Positions 19,105 through 27,585 of a stretch of 43,023 nt of DNA are shown piece by piece (position 1 is the first letter of the stretch; each line of letters starts with the position of its first letter). The DNA comes from Candidatus Schekmanbacteria bacterium (lineage in GTDB: Bacteria; CSSED10-310; JACPHN01). The notes under the pieces were generated by a model. It searched no databases and had not been told where the DNA came from. It saw only the letters and a program-made list of their open reading frames with translations. Location: positions 10,325 to 53,347 of the forward strand of contig JACPHN010000014.1 of assembly GCA_016188575.1 (NCBI GenBank). The letters run 5' to 3'. A program made the translations under genes and the position numbers.

Positions 19105-21222
19105 ATGAAGAAAAAACTGATCACCTCGGCACTGCCTTACGTCAACAACATTCCTCACCTGGGCAACATCATCGGGTGTGTGCTGTCGGCTGACGTCTAT
19201 GCGCGCTTCTGTCGGCTGCGCGGATATGAGACCCTGTTCATTTGCGGAACCGACGAATACGGTACGGCGACCGAGAACCGCGCCCGCGAGGAAGGTGTCT
19301 CCCCAAAAGAAATCTGCGACAAATATCACGCCATCCACAAGGCGATCTACGAAGCTTTCGCGATCTCCTTCGACGTTTTCGGCAGAACTTCCGCTCCCAA
19401 GCAGACGGAGATCGCGCAGCAGATCTTTCACGACCTGGACCGCGCCGGCCTCATCACGGAAGCGTCCTCACAGCGCGTTTTTTGCGAGCGCGACGGCATC
19501 TTTCTCGCCGACCGTTACGTCGAGGGCAAATGCCCCTTCTGCCAGTACGAAGACGCGCGCGGCGACCAGTGCGAGCGGTGTGGCAAGCTCCTCGATCCCG
19601 AAGCGCTGCTCGAGCCGCGCTGCAAGATCTGCGGCACGCGACCTGTGCTGCGCGAGACGAGTCATCTGTACCTCGACCTCGGCAAGCTCGAGGCGCCGCT
19701 CAAGAGCTGGTTCGAGCAGGCGGCGGTGGCCGGGTCCTGGACGCACAACGCGGTCACCACGACCGCGGGCTGGTTCGAGCGGGGGTTGTCGCCGCGCCCA
19801 ATTACGCGTGACCTCACCTGGGGCGTCTCGGTTCCCAAGGCCGGCTACGAGCACAAGGTTTTCTACGTGTGGTACGACGCGCCGATCGGATACATCTCGA
19901 TCACCGCAGCGGCACGAGACGATTGGATGTCCTGGTGGCAAAGCCCGGAGGACACCGAGCTCTACCAGTTCATGGGCAAGGACAACATTCCCTTCCACAC
20001 GGTCATGTTTCCGGGATGTCTGATCGGCACTGGAAAACCGTGGACGCTGCTTCACCACATCGACGTTACCGAATACCTGAACTACGAAAACACCAAGTTT
20101 TCGAAGTCGCGCAACATCGGCGTCTTCGGCGAAGACGTGCTGGAGACGGGGATTCCCATCGACCTGTGGCGGTACTATTTGCTCGCGAACCGCCCCGAGC
20201 GGCAGGACGCGGCGTTCTTGTGGAGCGACTTCATCGAGAAGACCAATGCCGAGCTCATTGACAACATCGGCAACCTCGTCAACCGGACCCTGGTCTACCT
20301 CAACCGCCAGTTCGCAGGAGAAATCCGGGACTTGCCCTGGTCCGCGGAACAGGAACGGTTCGTGACCGAGGCCATTGCCGGGATCGCGGCCGTGACCGCC
20401 GCTATGGAGGCCGTAGAGATCCGCTCCGCCTTGCGCGCCATCCTCGCCCTCGGCAATGCCGGCAATCGCTTCTTCCAGTCGCAGGAGCCGTGGGCGGTAA
20501 TCAAGCGCGACCGCGACAGCGCGCATGCCACCGTCTCGGTGCTGGCCTATTTGCTGCGCGCGTTGTCTATCATCCTGTATCCATTCATGCCGGACACGAG
20601 CGAGCGCATCTGGAAGATGCTCGCCATCGCGCCTCCCCGCTGGGCCTACGCGCCGTCGTTTACGGGCCTTGACGGCCACCGCATCGGCGCCGCCGAGATC
20701 CTCTTCTCCAAGCTCGATCCGGAGCTCGCTGACGGCCTCCGCGAGCGCTTTTCAGGTGCTCGGCGCGTGGGGCCGGCGCCCCATCTGCGGGTTGGGCAAG
20801 TCGTGGCCCTTGAACGGCATCCGAACGCGGACAAGCTGTACGTGGCGAAAGTCAGCCTCGGGAACGAGGAGCGGACGGTGGTCGCCGGTCTGGTCGGCGC
20901 GGTGCCGGAGTCGGAGCTGCGCGGGCGAAAGGTGCTGATCGTCGCCAACTTGAAGCCGGCCAAGCTGCGCGGCGTGTCGTCGCAGGGCATGATTCTGGCG
21001 GCGGAGGCGGGCGGGGTCATCGACCTTTTCGCTCTCGGTGACGCGCCCGTAGGCGCCGCGGTCGACCTGGGGCTCGCCCCCGCCGAGGAGATCGATATCG
21101 CCCAGTTTCAGGAAGCGGCGCTCGCGGTGGAAAACGGCGTGCTGGTGCGGCGCCGGCGGCCGTGCCGCCTCGACGGGAATGCGGTTCGCACCACCGGCGT
21201 CGAGCATGGAAAAGTCCGCTAG
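19105..21222 (+). CDS. metG: Methionyl-tRNA synthetase
   Basis: Charges initiator and elongator tRNA with methionine. The 705-residue class I synthetase has the HIGH-type HLGN at 18-21 and KFSKS at 331-335 (KMSKS loop). A zinc-binding knuckle region contains Cys143, 146, 156, 159, 173 and 176, and the alpha-helical anticodon domain follows. The last ~150 residues are the MetG C-terminal tRNA-binding OB fold (HLRVGQVVALERHPNADKLY, then SQGMILAA), present in the dimeric long form. The start ATG lies 31 bases after the SDR gene. The end overlaps the next gene by 17 bases. All functional motifs are present, so it is probably the housekeeping enzyme. Confidence 0.97.
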   Translation: MKKKLITSALPYVNNIPHLGNIIGCVLSADVYARFCRLRGYETLFICGTDEYGTATENRAREEGVSPKEICDKYHAIHKAIYEAFAISFDVFGRTSAPKQTEIAQQIFHDLDRAGLITEASSQRVFCERDGIFLADRYVEGKCPFCQYEDARGDQCERCGKLLDPEALLEPRCKICGTRPVLRETSHLYLDLGKLEAPLKSWFEQAAVAGSWTHNAVTTTAGWFERGLSPRPITRDLTWGVSVPKAGYEHKVFYVWYDAPIGYISITAAARDDWMSWWQSPEDTELYQFMGKDNIPFHTVMFPGCLIGTGKPWTLLHHIDVTEYLNYENTKFSKSRNIGVFGEDVLETGIPIDLWRYYLLANRPERQDAAFLWSDFIEKTNAELIDNIGNLVNRTLVYLNRQFAGEIRDLPWSAEQERFVTEAIAGIAAVTAAMEAVEIRSALRAILALGNAGNRFFQSQEPWAVIKRDRDSAHATVSVLAYLLRALSIILYPFMPDTSERIWKMLAIAPPRWAYAPSFTGLDGHRIGAAEILFSKLDPELADGLRERFSGARRVGPAPHLRVGQVVALERHPNADKLYVAKVSLGNEERTVVAGLVGAVPESELRGRKVLIVANLKPAKLRGVSSQGMILAAEAGGVIDLFALGDAPVGAAVDLGLAPAEEIDIAQFQEAALAVENGVLVRRRRPCRLDGNAVRTTGVEHGKVR

Positions 21223-22072
21223 CCGGATCGCGCAGGCGAAGTTCGCGAAGCTGAGCACGTTGCAGAAGCATCGCGTGCTGGCCGAGCTGGCGCGCGAGGG
21301 GCTGGTGGATGGCGACCTGGAGCGCTTCCGGGCCCGATATGACGAGATGTGCGGCTGGGCGGAGCTCGACTGCTTCGCGCCGCCGGCCTGGTTGACCCCG
21401 GTGGAGCTGCTCCTGGCATGCCGCGACTTTCACTGCCGGTTCGACCCCCATTATCGCGGCGAGAACCTCGGGGCCGAGGCGGGGGAGTGCCCGGCGCTGC
21501 CGTGGGCTCCGGCGTTTGCCGTGGAAATCGTCATGGATCAGGTGCGCAATGCGCACAATCTGGGAGCCGTCATTCGCCTGGTCGATAACTTCGGACTTGA
21601 AGGCGTCGTCTACAGTCAGCAGGCGCTGACCGTCGAGAACCTGCGCTGCCGCAAGGTGGCGCGCGGTGCGGAGCGCTGGATCCCGGCGCGGTTCGAGCCC
21701 GATCTTGGCGCATACCTCCGCCAGCGCACCCGCCCGCTCGTCGTTCTGGAGCGGAGCCCGGAGGCGATTCCCCTGACGGACTGGTCGCCGCCGCCGGCGA
21801 TGCTCCTGCTCGTCGGCAGCGAAACGTTCGGGGCCTCGGCGTTCGCGCTGCGGGAGGCGGACGCGATCGTCGGGATTCCGATGCACGGCTTCAAGAAATC
21901 GATGAACGTCACCCATGCGCTCGCGGTCGTCGCGCACTGGATCGTCTGCCGCGGCGCTGCCCGACACGGGAACGCCCCCCAGGCCACGGGCACAGGTACG
22001 GATGCGAGCACAGGAACAATCACAGGAGCAGGTAGCCATGGCCAGGATCAGCCGACTCGGCATTGCGTATGA
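21206..22072 (+). CDS. SpoU-family RNA 2'-O-methyltransferase
   Basis: Transfers a methyl group from SAM to a ribose 2'-OH of rRNA or tRNA. The SPOUT knot motifs are clear: VRNAHNLGAVIRLVDNFG (motif 1), LLLVGSETFG (motif 2) and IPMHGFKKSMNVTHALAVV (motif 3). An N-terminal helical extension of about 100 residues precedes the catalytic domain and may recognise RNA. I take the ATG at 21206, within the end of metG. An ATG nine codons earlier is possible. The last ~35 residues are a Gly/Thr-rich tail encoded by short ACAGG-like repeats that overlap the next gene's ribosome site and start. It lies in a co-directional run with metG; the target base cannot be told from sequence. Confidence 0.88.
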   Translation: MEKSASRIAQAKFAKLSTLQKHRVLAELAREGLVDGDLERFRARYDEMCGWAELDCFAPPAWLTPVELLLACRDFHCRFDPHYRGENLGAEAGECPALPWAPAFAVEIVMDQVRNAHNLGAVIRLVDNFGLEGVVYSQQALTVENLRCRKVARGAERWIPARFEPDLGAYLRQRTRPLVVLERSPEAIPLTDWSPPPAMLLLVGSETFGASAFALREADAIVGIPMHGFKKSMNVTHALAVVAHWIVCRGAARHGNAPQATGTGTDASTGTITGAGSHGQDQPTRHCV

Positions 22073-22853
22073 CCCCGAGAACCCCGACGTTCAGGAAATC
22101 ATGGCCCAGATCCAGGTCGCGGTAGGGGCGAAGCGCCGGCGGAATGACGCGCTCGCGGCGCTCGCGCCCGGCTCCGACGCGGGTGACGCCGCCGCTTCCG
22201 AGACGGCGCCGCGGGACGAGCTGTGGAAGTCTCACGACGGTCTCAAGAAGCACTTTGCCATGGGACTGGAGGCCGGCGGCAGGGAGCTGATGTTCAAGCA
22301 CGTCGCGCTGATGAACTACCGCTACGACGTGCGCCCGCCGGCGCCTCCCGAGCTCATCGACATCTCGCTGCCCCCCCGGGAGACCACGGTGCGCGGAAGG
22401 CTCGCCGGGAAGGTGCGCAATGCCGTGTTCAGATGGCTCGAGCGACCGCTGCGCCAGATCGTCGAACGCCTCACTGCCCTCGACGAGGCCGTATTTCGCC
22501 AGGTGCAATTCAACGCGGAAGCGGTGCGTCTGGCCAATGACCTCAAGGTCAAGATCGAGTCGCAACGCCGCTTCAACGAGCACACGACGCAGTTTGCGCA
22601 GGACGTGATTTTTCGCCTGCACGATCACGCCATGGAGATCAACAATCGCGTGATCGAGATTCGCGACCGCGCCAGGGAGATCGTGGCGCTGGAGGAGAAG
22701 GCGGACATTCTGCAGCGCCAGCAGGACACCTTGTTCGCGCTCGGCAACATGGCACAGGTCGTCGAGGAACACCTGCTGCTGGTGCGTGCGGAGCTCGCGG
22801 CGTTGCGGCAAACGCCCGACGGGGGAGCTCCGCAGCATCCCCCGTCGGCGTGA
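22038..22853 (+). CDS. Helical coiled-coil protein, unknown function
   Basis: I do not recognise this 271-residue family. It begins MARISRLGIAYDPENPDVQE, after AGGAG upstream, and overlaps the end of the methyltransferase gene by 35 bases. There is no signal peptide and no strong membrane helix. A central part mentions a short conserved-looking patch (MFKHVALMNYRYDVRPPAPP). From about residue 130 on it is long amphipathic helix with heptad-like spacing (KIESQRRFNEHTTQFAQDV, then EIRDRAREIVALEEKADILQ), ending in a proline-rich tail. It could be a structural or scaffold protein. The gene ends 9 bases before a convergent gene. Confidence 0.7.
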   Translation: MARISRLGIAYDPENPDVQEIMAQIQVAVGAKRRRNDALAALAPGSDAGDAAASETAPRDELWKSHDGLKKHFAMGLEAGGRELMFKHVALMNYRYDVRPPAPPELIDISLPPRETTVRGRLAGKVRNAVFRWLERPLRQIVERLTALDEAVFRQVQFNAEAVRLANDLKVKIESQRRFNEHTTQFAQDVIFRLHDHAMEINNRVIEIRDRAREIVALEEKADILQRQQDTLFALGNMAQVVEEHLLLVRAELAALRQTPDGGAPQHPPSA

Positions 22854-22862
22854 GGATTTTGG

Positions 22863-24956
22863 TTATCGAGCCGGCGGCGGCGGCGCGGCGGCGGTGCGGA
22901 CGCCGCCGTTGAGCACCACCACGCGGCTGCGGCCGTTCGCTGCGATCTCCACCGTGAGCTCGTAGTCACCGTCGAGCACGTCTCCGGAGCCGTTCACCCA
23001 GGTGTCCGCGACGATGTAGTAATCCCCGGGATACACCTTGTCGACGGTGAAAGAAACGTCGTTTCGCGCGATGCAGGAGGCCGGCTCCAGCCCGCTCAGC
23101 AGGTGCGGATCGACGTCCACGCCGTAGCCGTCGGAAACCGTAACGGTCACGGTCGAGGTGGCTTCGAGCGCCAGACTGTAGTAGACCTCCGGGCCCGACT
23201 CGTTCGTCCCAGGGGCACAGCCGTAGCTGTCGATCAGCTCTTCCGCGGAATCCGCGGTCGAGTTGTTGTCGGTGAGCTCCGTTCCCACGATCTCGATCGG
23301 GTTATCCGCGGTGCCGGGCTTCACGCCGGTGTCGCCGGTGACGTAGAAGTAGCGGCGCGGGGTATAGCCGCTGTTATCGCCGATGGTGCGGACCGTGTAA
23401 TCGACGCGCCAGGCGTTGGAGCCGGCGTAGGATTCGACCATGTCGAGAGTGCCGTCGGAGTTCCTGGCGACGAGCATGCGCACGTGGGAGGACGCCTTGT
23501 TGTAGACGTCGCCGGCCGCCATGGCGCTCGCGCTGATCACGTCAGAAATCTGCTCGAGCGTTGAGGTCCCGTACTTCGTCGTGGTCTTCCAGCAGCGCGA
23601 TACGAAGCCGGAGCAGTCGACGCCCACGGCACAGGATCCGCCCCAGCCGGTGGTCGTCTTGTCCCCGGCGAAGGCGCAGGCGGCGATGCCGTCAACGAAT
23701 TCGTCGACCGTCGAGAACCCACCCCACTTGTACGGAAGGCCGGCGTGGCTGCCCACCGTGACCCAGCTCGGCGTGACCACGTCGACGCCGGAGCAGGAGC
23801 CGCTGCCGATGTTGCAGGAAGACGCGTACCACGAGCGGCGGACGTAGTCGTCGGCGATGGCGAGCATCTCGTCGCGGGTGACAAGCTCGGCCTGGGGTGC
23901 GACAGCGCCGAGCGGCGCCGAGAAGTCGGGATCCGGCAGGCCGCGGGGAGCGGCGAAGGTAAGCGGCAGCGACCGGGGAAGACGCAGCTCGGCGGGCGCA
24001 TCGCCGGCCGCGGGGAGGGCCCACCGCAGCAGGTGCAGGCCGTCGGGCGCCGCAACCATGGCCACCAACTCCTGTCCGCCGCCCGCGACCGCAACGTCGC
24101 GGCTGGAAAGTGCATGGCGCGCGGCCGGAAGCGCGACGGACCAGGCGACATTGCCCGCGGCGTCGAAGGCGGCAACGCGGCGCTCCACGACGACGGGGGC
24201 TTGCCCAACGAGGAAGGACTGGTCGACGACGACGCGTTCTTGCGCGTCAATGCCGACCAGGCGTGCGGAGAACAGGTCGTCACGGCCCACGGCAATCTCT
24301 CGCCTTCCCCGGTCCTCGGCGGCAGTGGTGGCAGCGCCATGGTCGATCACGCGAAACGCGGCGCCGGAAACCACCTCGACGGACAGCACGGACCGCCCCA
24401 CGCGCAGACCTGCGTCGACCGCGTCGAGCTCATCTGCTGCGGCCGGGGAAGTGCCGGCAGGCGGTGCTCCGAGACGGAACGTCCTGGCCGCGCGCTCTTC
24501 GAGCAGCACATCGCCGCCGGCGGCAAGGGACAGGCCGGTCACGAACCGCAGCTCCTCTGGCAGGCTCCGCCGGGCGATCCGCTTTCCGGAGCGATCATGC
24601 ACGTGGACCTCGCGGCTGTACAGGATGGCGACTGCGTCACAGTCAGCAGCGGTGCCGAGCCCGGTGCCTCCGGGCGCAACCGGAAAGCGGCCGACCTCGC
24701 GAAGCTCCCGGTCCATCTCGACGATGGCGCCACCGACGGCGTCCAGGAGAAGCACGCGGCTGCCGCACGCCGCCAGTGCCTCAGGACCATAGCGGCCGTC
24801 CGGGGCCTCGAGGAGTTGCATCTGGCCGCGCGCCTGGCCCCAGGGGATGAGGCGATGCGCAGGTGGTTGACCCGCGAAGGCCGGCACCGCGGCGGCGCTG
24901 GCGGCGGACGCGAGGGCGAAGCTGATGATCCAATTTTTCATGAGAGTAGCGCGCAT
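22863..24956 (-). CDS. Secreted NlpC/P60-like protein with propeller and PPC domains
   Basis: A 697-residue exported protein. The signal peptide runs MRATLMKNWIISFALASAAS to AFA. Residues 40-340 look like a degenerate beta-propeller (repeated short strands such as VLLLDAVGGAIVEMD). A papain-like NlpC/P60 segment follows: GLPYKWGG, then VGVDCSGFVSRCW with Cys448, and ASSHVRML with His491. This arrangement is typical of cell-wall peptide hydrolases. The C-terminal ~120 residues match a bacterial pre-peptidase C-terminal (PPC) fold (EVYYSLALEATSTVTVTVS, then YPGDYYIVADTW). The ATG at 24956 has GGAG 8 bases upstream; a second ATG five codons in lacks one. Probably periplasmic or secreted; substrate not determined. 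Confidence 0.8.
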   Translation of the reverse strand: MRATLMKNWIISFALASAASAAAVPAFAGQPPAHRLIPWGQARGQMQLLEAPDGRYGPEALAACGSRVLLLDAVGGAIVEMDRELREVGRFPVAPGGTGLGTAADCDAVAILYSREVHVHDRSGKRIARRSLPEELRFVTGLSLAAGGDVLLEERAARTFRLGAPPAGTSPAAADELDAVDAGLRVGRSVLSVEVVSGAAFRVIDHGAATTAAEDRGRREIAVGRDDLFSARLVGIDAQERVVVDQSFLVGQAPVVVERRVAAFDAAGNVAWSVALPAARHALSSRDVAVAGGGQELVAMVAAPDGLHLLRWALPAAGDAPAELRLPRSLPLTFAAPRGLPDPDFSAPLGAVAPQAELVTRDEMLAIADDYVRRSWYASSCNIGSGSCSGVDVVTPSWVTVGSHAGLPYKWGGFSTVDEFVDGIAACAFAGDKTTTGWGGSCAVGVDCSGFVSRCWKTTTKYGTSTLEQISDVISASAMAAGDVYNKASSHVRMLVARNSDGTLDMVESYAGSNAWRVDYTVRTIGDNSGYTPRRYFYVTGDTGVKPGTADNPIEIVGTELTDNNSTADSAEELIDSYGCAPGTNESGPEVYYSLALEATSTVTVTVSDGYGVDVDPHLLSGLEPASCIARNDVSFTVDKVYPGDYYIVADTWVNGSGDVLDGDYELTVEIAANGRSRVVVLNGGVRTAAAPPPPAR

Positions 24957-25193
24957 GGCAGTGCTCCGGAGCGGCGGTCACATCACTGCGCCCAGTGTTG
25001 CAAAAATCACGCCAGCAGACGCCGCGCATCCGGCCCGGCACACCCCGAGAAAATGGCGGTACCGTCGCGTTGGCGGCAACCAGGGTGAGGATAATAAAGC
25101 CGGCGGGCGAGACCAGAAGGACACATTGTGGAGCGCGCATTACACCACGAGCGATCACATGCGCATTCAGCCTGCCCCGTTGGAGCCAGTCGC

Positions 25194-25237
25194 TTGACGG
25201 TCGCTTGCGAGAATTCTATATTGGTCATATTGACCAA
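25194..25237 (+). promoter_or_regulatory. Promoter and operator of the phd/vapC pair
   Basis: TTGACG (25194-25199), a 17-base spacer and TATATT (25217-25222) form a good sigma-70-type promoter. It overlaps a perfect palindrome, TTGGTCA TAT TGACCAA (25221-25237), placed over the -10 and start region. Such palindromes are where Phd-type antitoxins repress their own operon; the role here is inferred from position. Confidence 0.8.
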
Positions 25238-25252
25238 TTTTGGAGCGGAACC

Positions 25253-25534
25253 ATGAGCGAAGCAGTGTCGGTTGCCGCCGCGAAAGCCCGGCTCGCGGAG
25301 TGCATAAGAAGAGCGGAGGAGGGAGATCGCGTCGTTATCACTCGCCACGGTAAAGTTGTCGCCGCCCTCGTCTCTGCGGCAGACCTTGCCGAGCTGAGGC
25401 GCCTGCGGGTCCGGTCGGATCGCGGTAGCTTGCTGGAGCTCGTAGGCCTCGATGCAGAGGATGCCTTTGCCGAGATCGCTCGCGAGTTGATATCGGAGCG
25501 TGGCGAGCCGCGCGCGGTGCCGGACTTCGCATAG
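25253..25534 (+). CDS. Phd-family antitoxin
   Basis: A 93-residue antitoxin of the Phd/YefM type. The N-terminal DNA-binding half reads VSVAAAKARLAECIRRAEEG, then DRVVITRHGKVVAALVS, the usual strand pair. The C-terminal half is variable and would contact the toxin (LELVGLDAEDAFAEIARELI). The ATG follows GGAGCGG. It lies just after a palindromic operator, consistent with autorepression. The downstream PIN toxin starts 3 bases after its stop, so the two form one transcript. This pair is unrelated in sequence detail to the one at 1202-1911. Confidence 0.88.
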   Translation: MSEAVSVAAAKARLAECIRRAEEGDRVVITRHGKVVAALVSAADLAELRRLRVRSDRGSLLELVGLDAEDAFAEIARELISERGEPRAVPDFA

Positions 25535-25537
25535 CGC

Positions 25538-25960
25538 ATGGCCTACCTTTTTGATACGGATGCAATCTCCGAGCTTTGGAGGCCGCGACCGTCGCCGCCC
25601 TACTTGGAGTGGGTGGCGACTGTTCACCGCGAGGAGCAGTTTATCAGTGCCGTGTCTGTTGGCGAGCTTTACAAGGGAGCGTTCAAGTCGCCAGCCAAGG
25701 ATAAGTATCTATCAATCATCGAAGCTCACACGCTTCCGTTGTTTACAGTTCTGCCATACGATACAAAAGTCGCCAGGGTCTATGGCGAGATTCGGGCGAT
25801 GATGGAGATAGAAGGCAAAGTTGTCGCTGATCCAGACCTGCAAATAGGAGCGACAGCGCTTTGCTTCGGCCTGGCTCTCGTGACGGGCAATATCAAGCAC
25901 TTCCAGAAGATCCCTGGCCTGATGTTGGAGCCGATTTCGCGCACCGGTCCAACCCGCTGA
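25538..25960 (+). CDS. vapC: VapC-like PIN-domain toxin
   Basis: A 140-residue PIN ribonuclease, toxin of the pair. Catalytic acidic positions are visible: Asp6 in LFDTDAISEL, Glu43 in VGELYKG, and Asp98/Asp100 in VADPDLQIGATAL; TGNIKHF closes the active site. The length is normal. Its last 68 bases overlap the end of the convergent parA gene, so the two convergent transcripts share sequence and there is no room for a terminator between them. The toxin-antitoxin pair looks inserted at the very end of the gas vesicle operon. Confidence 0.9.
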   Translation: MAYLFDTDAISELWRPRPSPPYLEWVATVHREEQFISAVSVGELYKGAFKSPAKDKYLSIIEAHTLPLFTVLPYDTKVARVYGEIRAMMEIEGKVVADPDLQIGATALCFGLALVTGNIKHFQKIPGLMLEPISRTGPTR

Positions 25961-26738
25961 CACGCGCCCGAGCCTCGCTCGCCAAGGCGGCGTAAGCGGC
26001 ACCCGCCGGGGTTGGACGCGCCGCGGCGGCGAGGATTTCTCCGGCCTGGCTCGCCTTCGCAAGGCTCGTGGAACGGGGGATGACCGTGTCAAAAACCCGC
26101 TCGCCGTACCGCTCCCGCAGCGACAGGAGTGATTGCCTGCTCATGTCGGTGCGCGCGTCGTATTGGGTGGGAAGCAGCCCCAAGAGCTGTAGCGGCTTGT
26201 TGAGGCGCTTGCGGACCTGCTCGGCGAACTTCAGCGTCCGCTCGATTTCCGCCATCGCCAGGAACTCGGTCTGCACGGGCACCAGATACCACTGACTGGC
26301 GACCAGGGCGTTCACCGCGAAGATTCCCAGGTCGGGAGGGACGTCGACAATCACCCAGTCGTACGGCAGCCCGTTACCCCGGCTTGCCGCGCGCTCCTCT
26401 TCGATGACGTCGCGGAGAATCGACTCGCGGGCGAGCTGTCGCTCCAGCCCCTCGCGCCTGTCCATGAGCGACGGATCCCCCGGAAGCAGGGCGAAGCGCT
26501 CCCGGTTCGGTAGCGAAACCACCCCTTGCGCGAGCCCTGCCCCCGGTTGCTCGAGTAGCTCGCCAAGCGCCAGACGCGGCGCCGCTGTCGATCCCAGGGC
26601 CTTGCTGGCGCTGCACTGGGGATCGGCGTCGACGAGCAGCACCGCCTGCTCACCGGCGAGCGCTCCCGCGAGCTGCACGGCGGTAGTCGTCTTACCCACG
26701 CCTCCTTTGCTCGACAGTATCGTCACGATGTGCGTCAC
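25893..26738 (-). CDS. ParA-family ATPase, last gene of the gas vesicle operon
   Basis: A 281-residue cargo-positioning ATPase. The deviant Walker A SSKGGVGKTTT (9-19) has the signature Lys11, LLVDADPQCSASKAL follows, and VIVDVPPDLG is the Walker B region. ParA proteins dimerise on ATP, bind nucleoid DNA and move plasmids, chromosomes or protein assemblies. It starts 4 bases after the stop of the MinD-like gene. The final ~20 residues (SGLDRCAKSAPTSG on) have a different, low-complexity character and are encoded antisense to the end of vapC, so the original C-terminus was probably replaced when the toxin pair arrived. No ParB gene or parS-like repeat is seen. Confidence 0.88.
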   Translation of the reverse strand: MTHIVTILSSKGGVGKTTTAVQLAGALAGEQAVLLVDADPQCSASKALGSTAAPRLALGELLEQPGAGLAQGVVSLPNRERFALLPGDPSLMDRREGLERQLARESILRDVIEEERAASRGNGLPYDWVIVDVPPDLGIFAVNALVASQWYLVPVQTEFLAMAEIERTLKFAEQVRKRLNKPLQLLGLLPTQYDARTDMSRQSLLSLRERYGERVFDTVIPRSTSLAKASQAGEILAAAARPTPAGAAYAALASEARARVSGLDRCAKSAPTSGQGSSGSA

Positions 26739-26742
26739 CTGG

Positions 26743-27564
26743 TCACTTCCTCCTTTTCACGCCGCCGCCGGCCGTCTCGAGCATGGAAGCCGCATAACTG
26801 CGCCGGCCGTTCCCCACGGACTCCTGGAAGATCGAGCGCAGCAACTGCTCGCTGGCCGTCGCCAGCGCCTTCGCCGCCGGGATCTCTCCGGCGAGGTCGT
26901 ACAGCAGCGTCGCCTCGCGAATCGCCACGGTGACGTTGGGATCGCGGGGCACCGAGCCCGCCCAGCGCGGCTTCATGAACAGAAACCGGTCGCAGACCTG
27001 GGTGAACTGGGCGAACACCCCCGCGGCAGAGGCCGGGCTGTCGGCCATGTTGACCAGCACCCACGGCAGGGTTGCCGGCGCCCGCCCCTGATGCACCTTG
27101 ATAAAGGCGTAGCAGTCGGCGATGGCCGTGCGGTCGGTCGTGGTAACTGCGAGGACGTGATCCGCCGGCGCCGCCAGCTCCAGCACTGCGGGACCGATGC
27201 CGGCGCCCAGATCGAGCACCAGGAGGTCGAACAGGTGCTCCATCCGCCCGATCTCGGATAGCAGCAACCCCAGCTTGTCGTTGTCGACCGTCGCCAGCTC
27301 GAGCACTCCCGATGGGGCCGGCAACACCCGCAGGCCGCTCGGCAGCGTCGCCATGACCTGCCAGAGCCGCTTGTCGCCGCTCAGCACGTCGCTGATGTCA
27401 CCGCGCGCCGGCAGCTTCAACAGGATCCGGACGTTGCCGAGCCCGAGGTCGGCGTCCAACAGGCAGGTGCGAATCTTCTTGCGCGCCGCGTGCTCCGCCA
27501 AGTGCACGGCGACGAGCGTCTTGCCGACGCCTCCCTTTCCTCCAGCCACTGCTATCGACAGCAT
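26743..27564 (-). CDS. MinD/FlhG-like ATPase in the gas vesicle operon
   Basis: A 273-residue ParA/MinD superfamily member closest in feel to FlhG/YlxH: GGKGGVGKT (8-16), then CLLDADLGLGNVRILL and LLVLDLGAGIG. FlhG-type proteins set flagellar number and place; MinD places division. It lacks an obvious C-terminal amphipathic membrane helix of the MinD kind and ends in a basic GGGVKRRK. The start ATG lies in a tight run, 21 bases after the preceding gene. It is the second of three distinct ATPases of this superfamily in one operon. I infer a role in distributing or limiting gas vesicle clusters. Confidence 0.85.
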   Translation of the reverse strand: MLSIAVAGGKGGVGKTLVAVHLAEHAARKKIRTCLLDADLGLGNVRILLKLPARGDISDVLSGDKRLWQVMATLPSGLRVLPAPSGVLELATVDNDKLGLLLSEIGRMEHLFDLLVLDLGAGIGPAVLELAAPADHVLAVTTTDRTAIADCYAFIKVHQGRAPATLPWVLVNMADSPASAAGVFAQFTQVCDRFLFMKPRWAGSVPRDPNVTVAIREATLLYDLAGEIPAAKALATASEQLLRSIFQESVGNGRRSYAASMLETAGGGVKRRK

Positions 27565-27585
27565 CCTCGCGTCCCGGTTGGTGGT

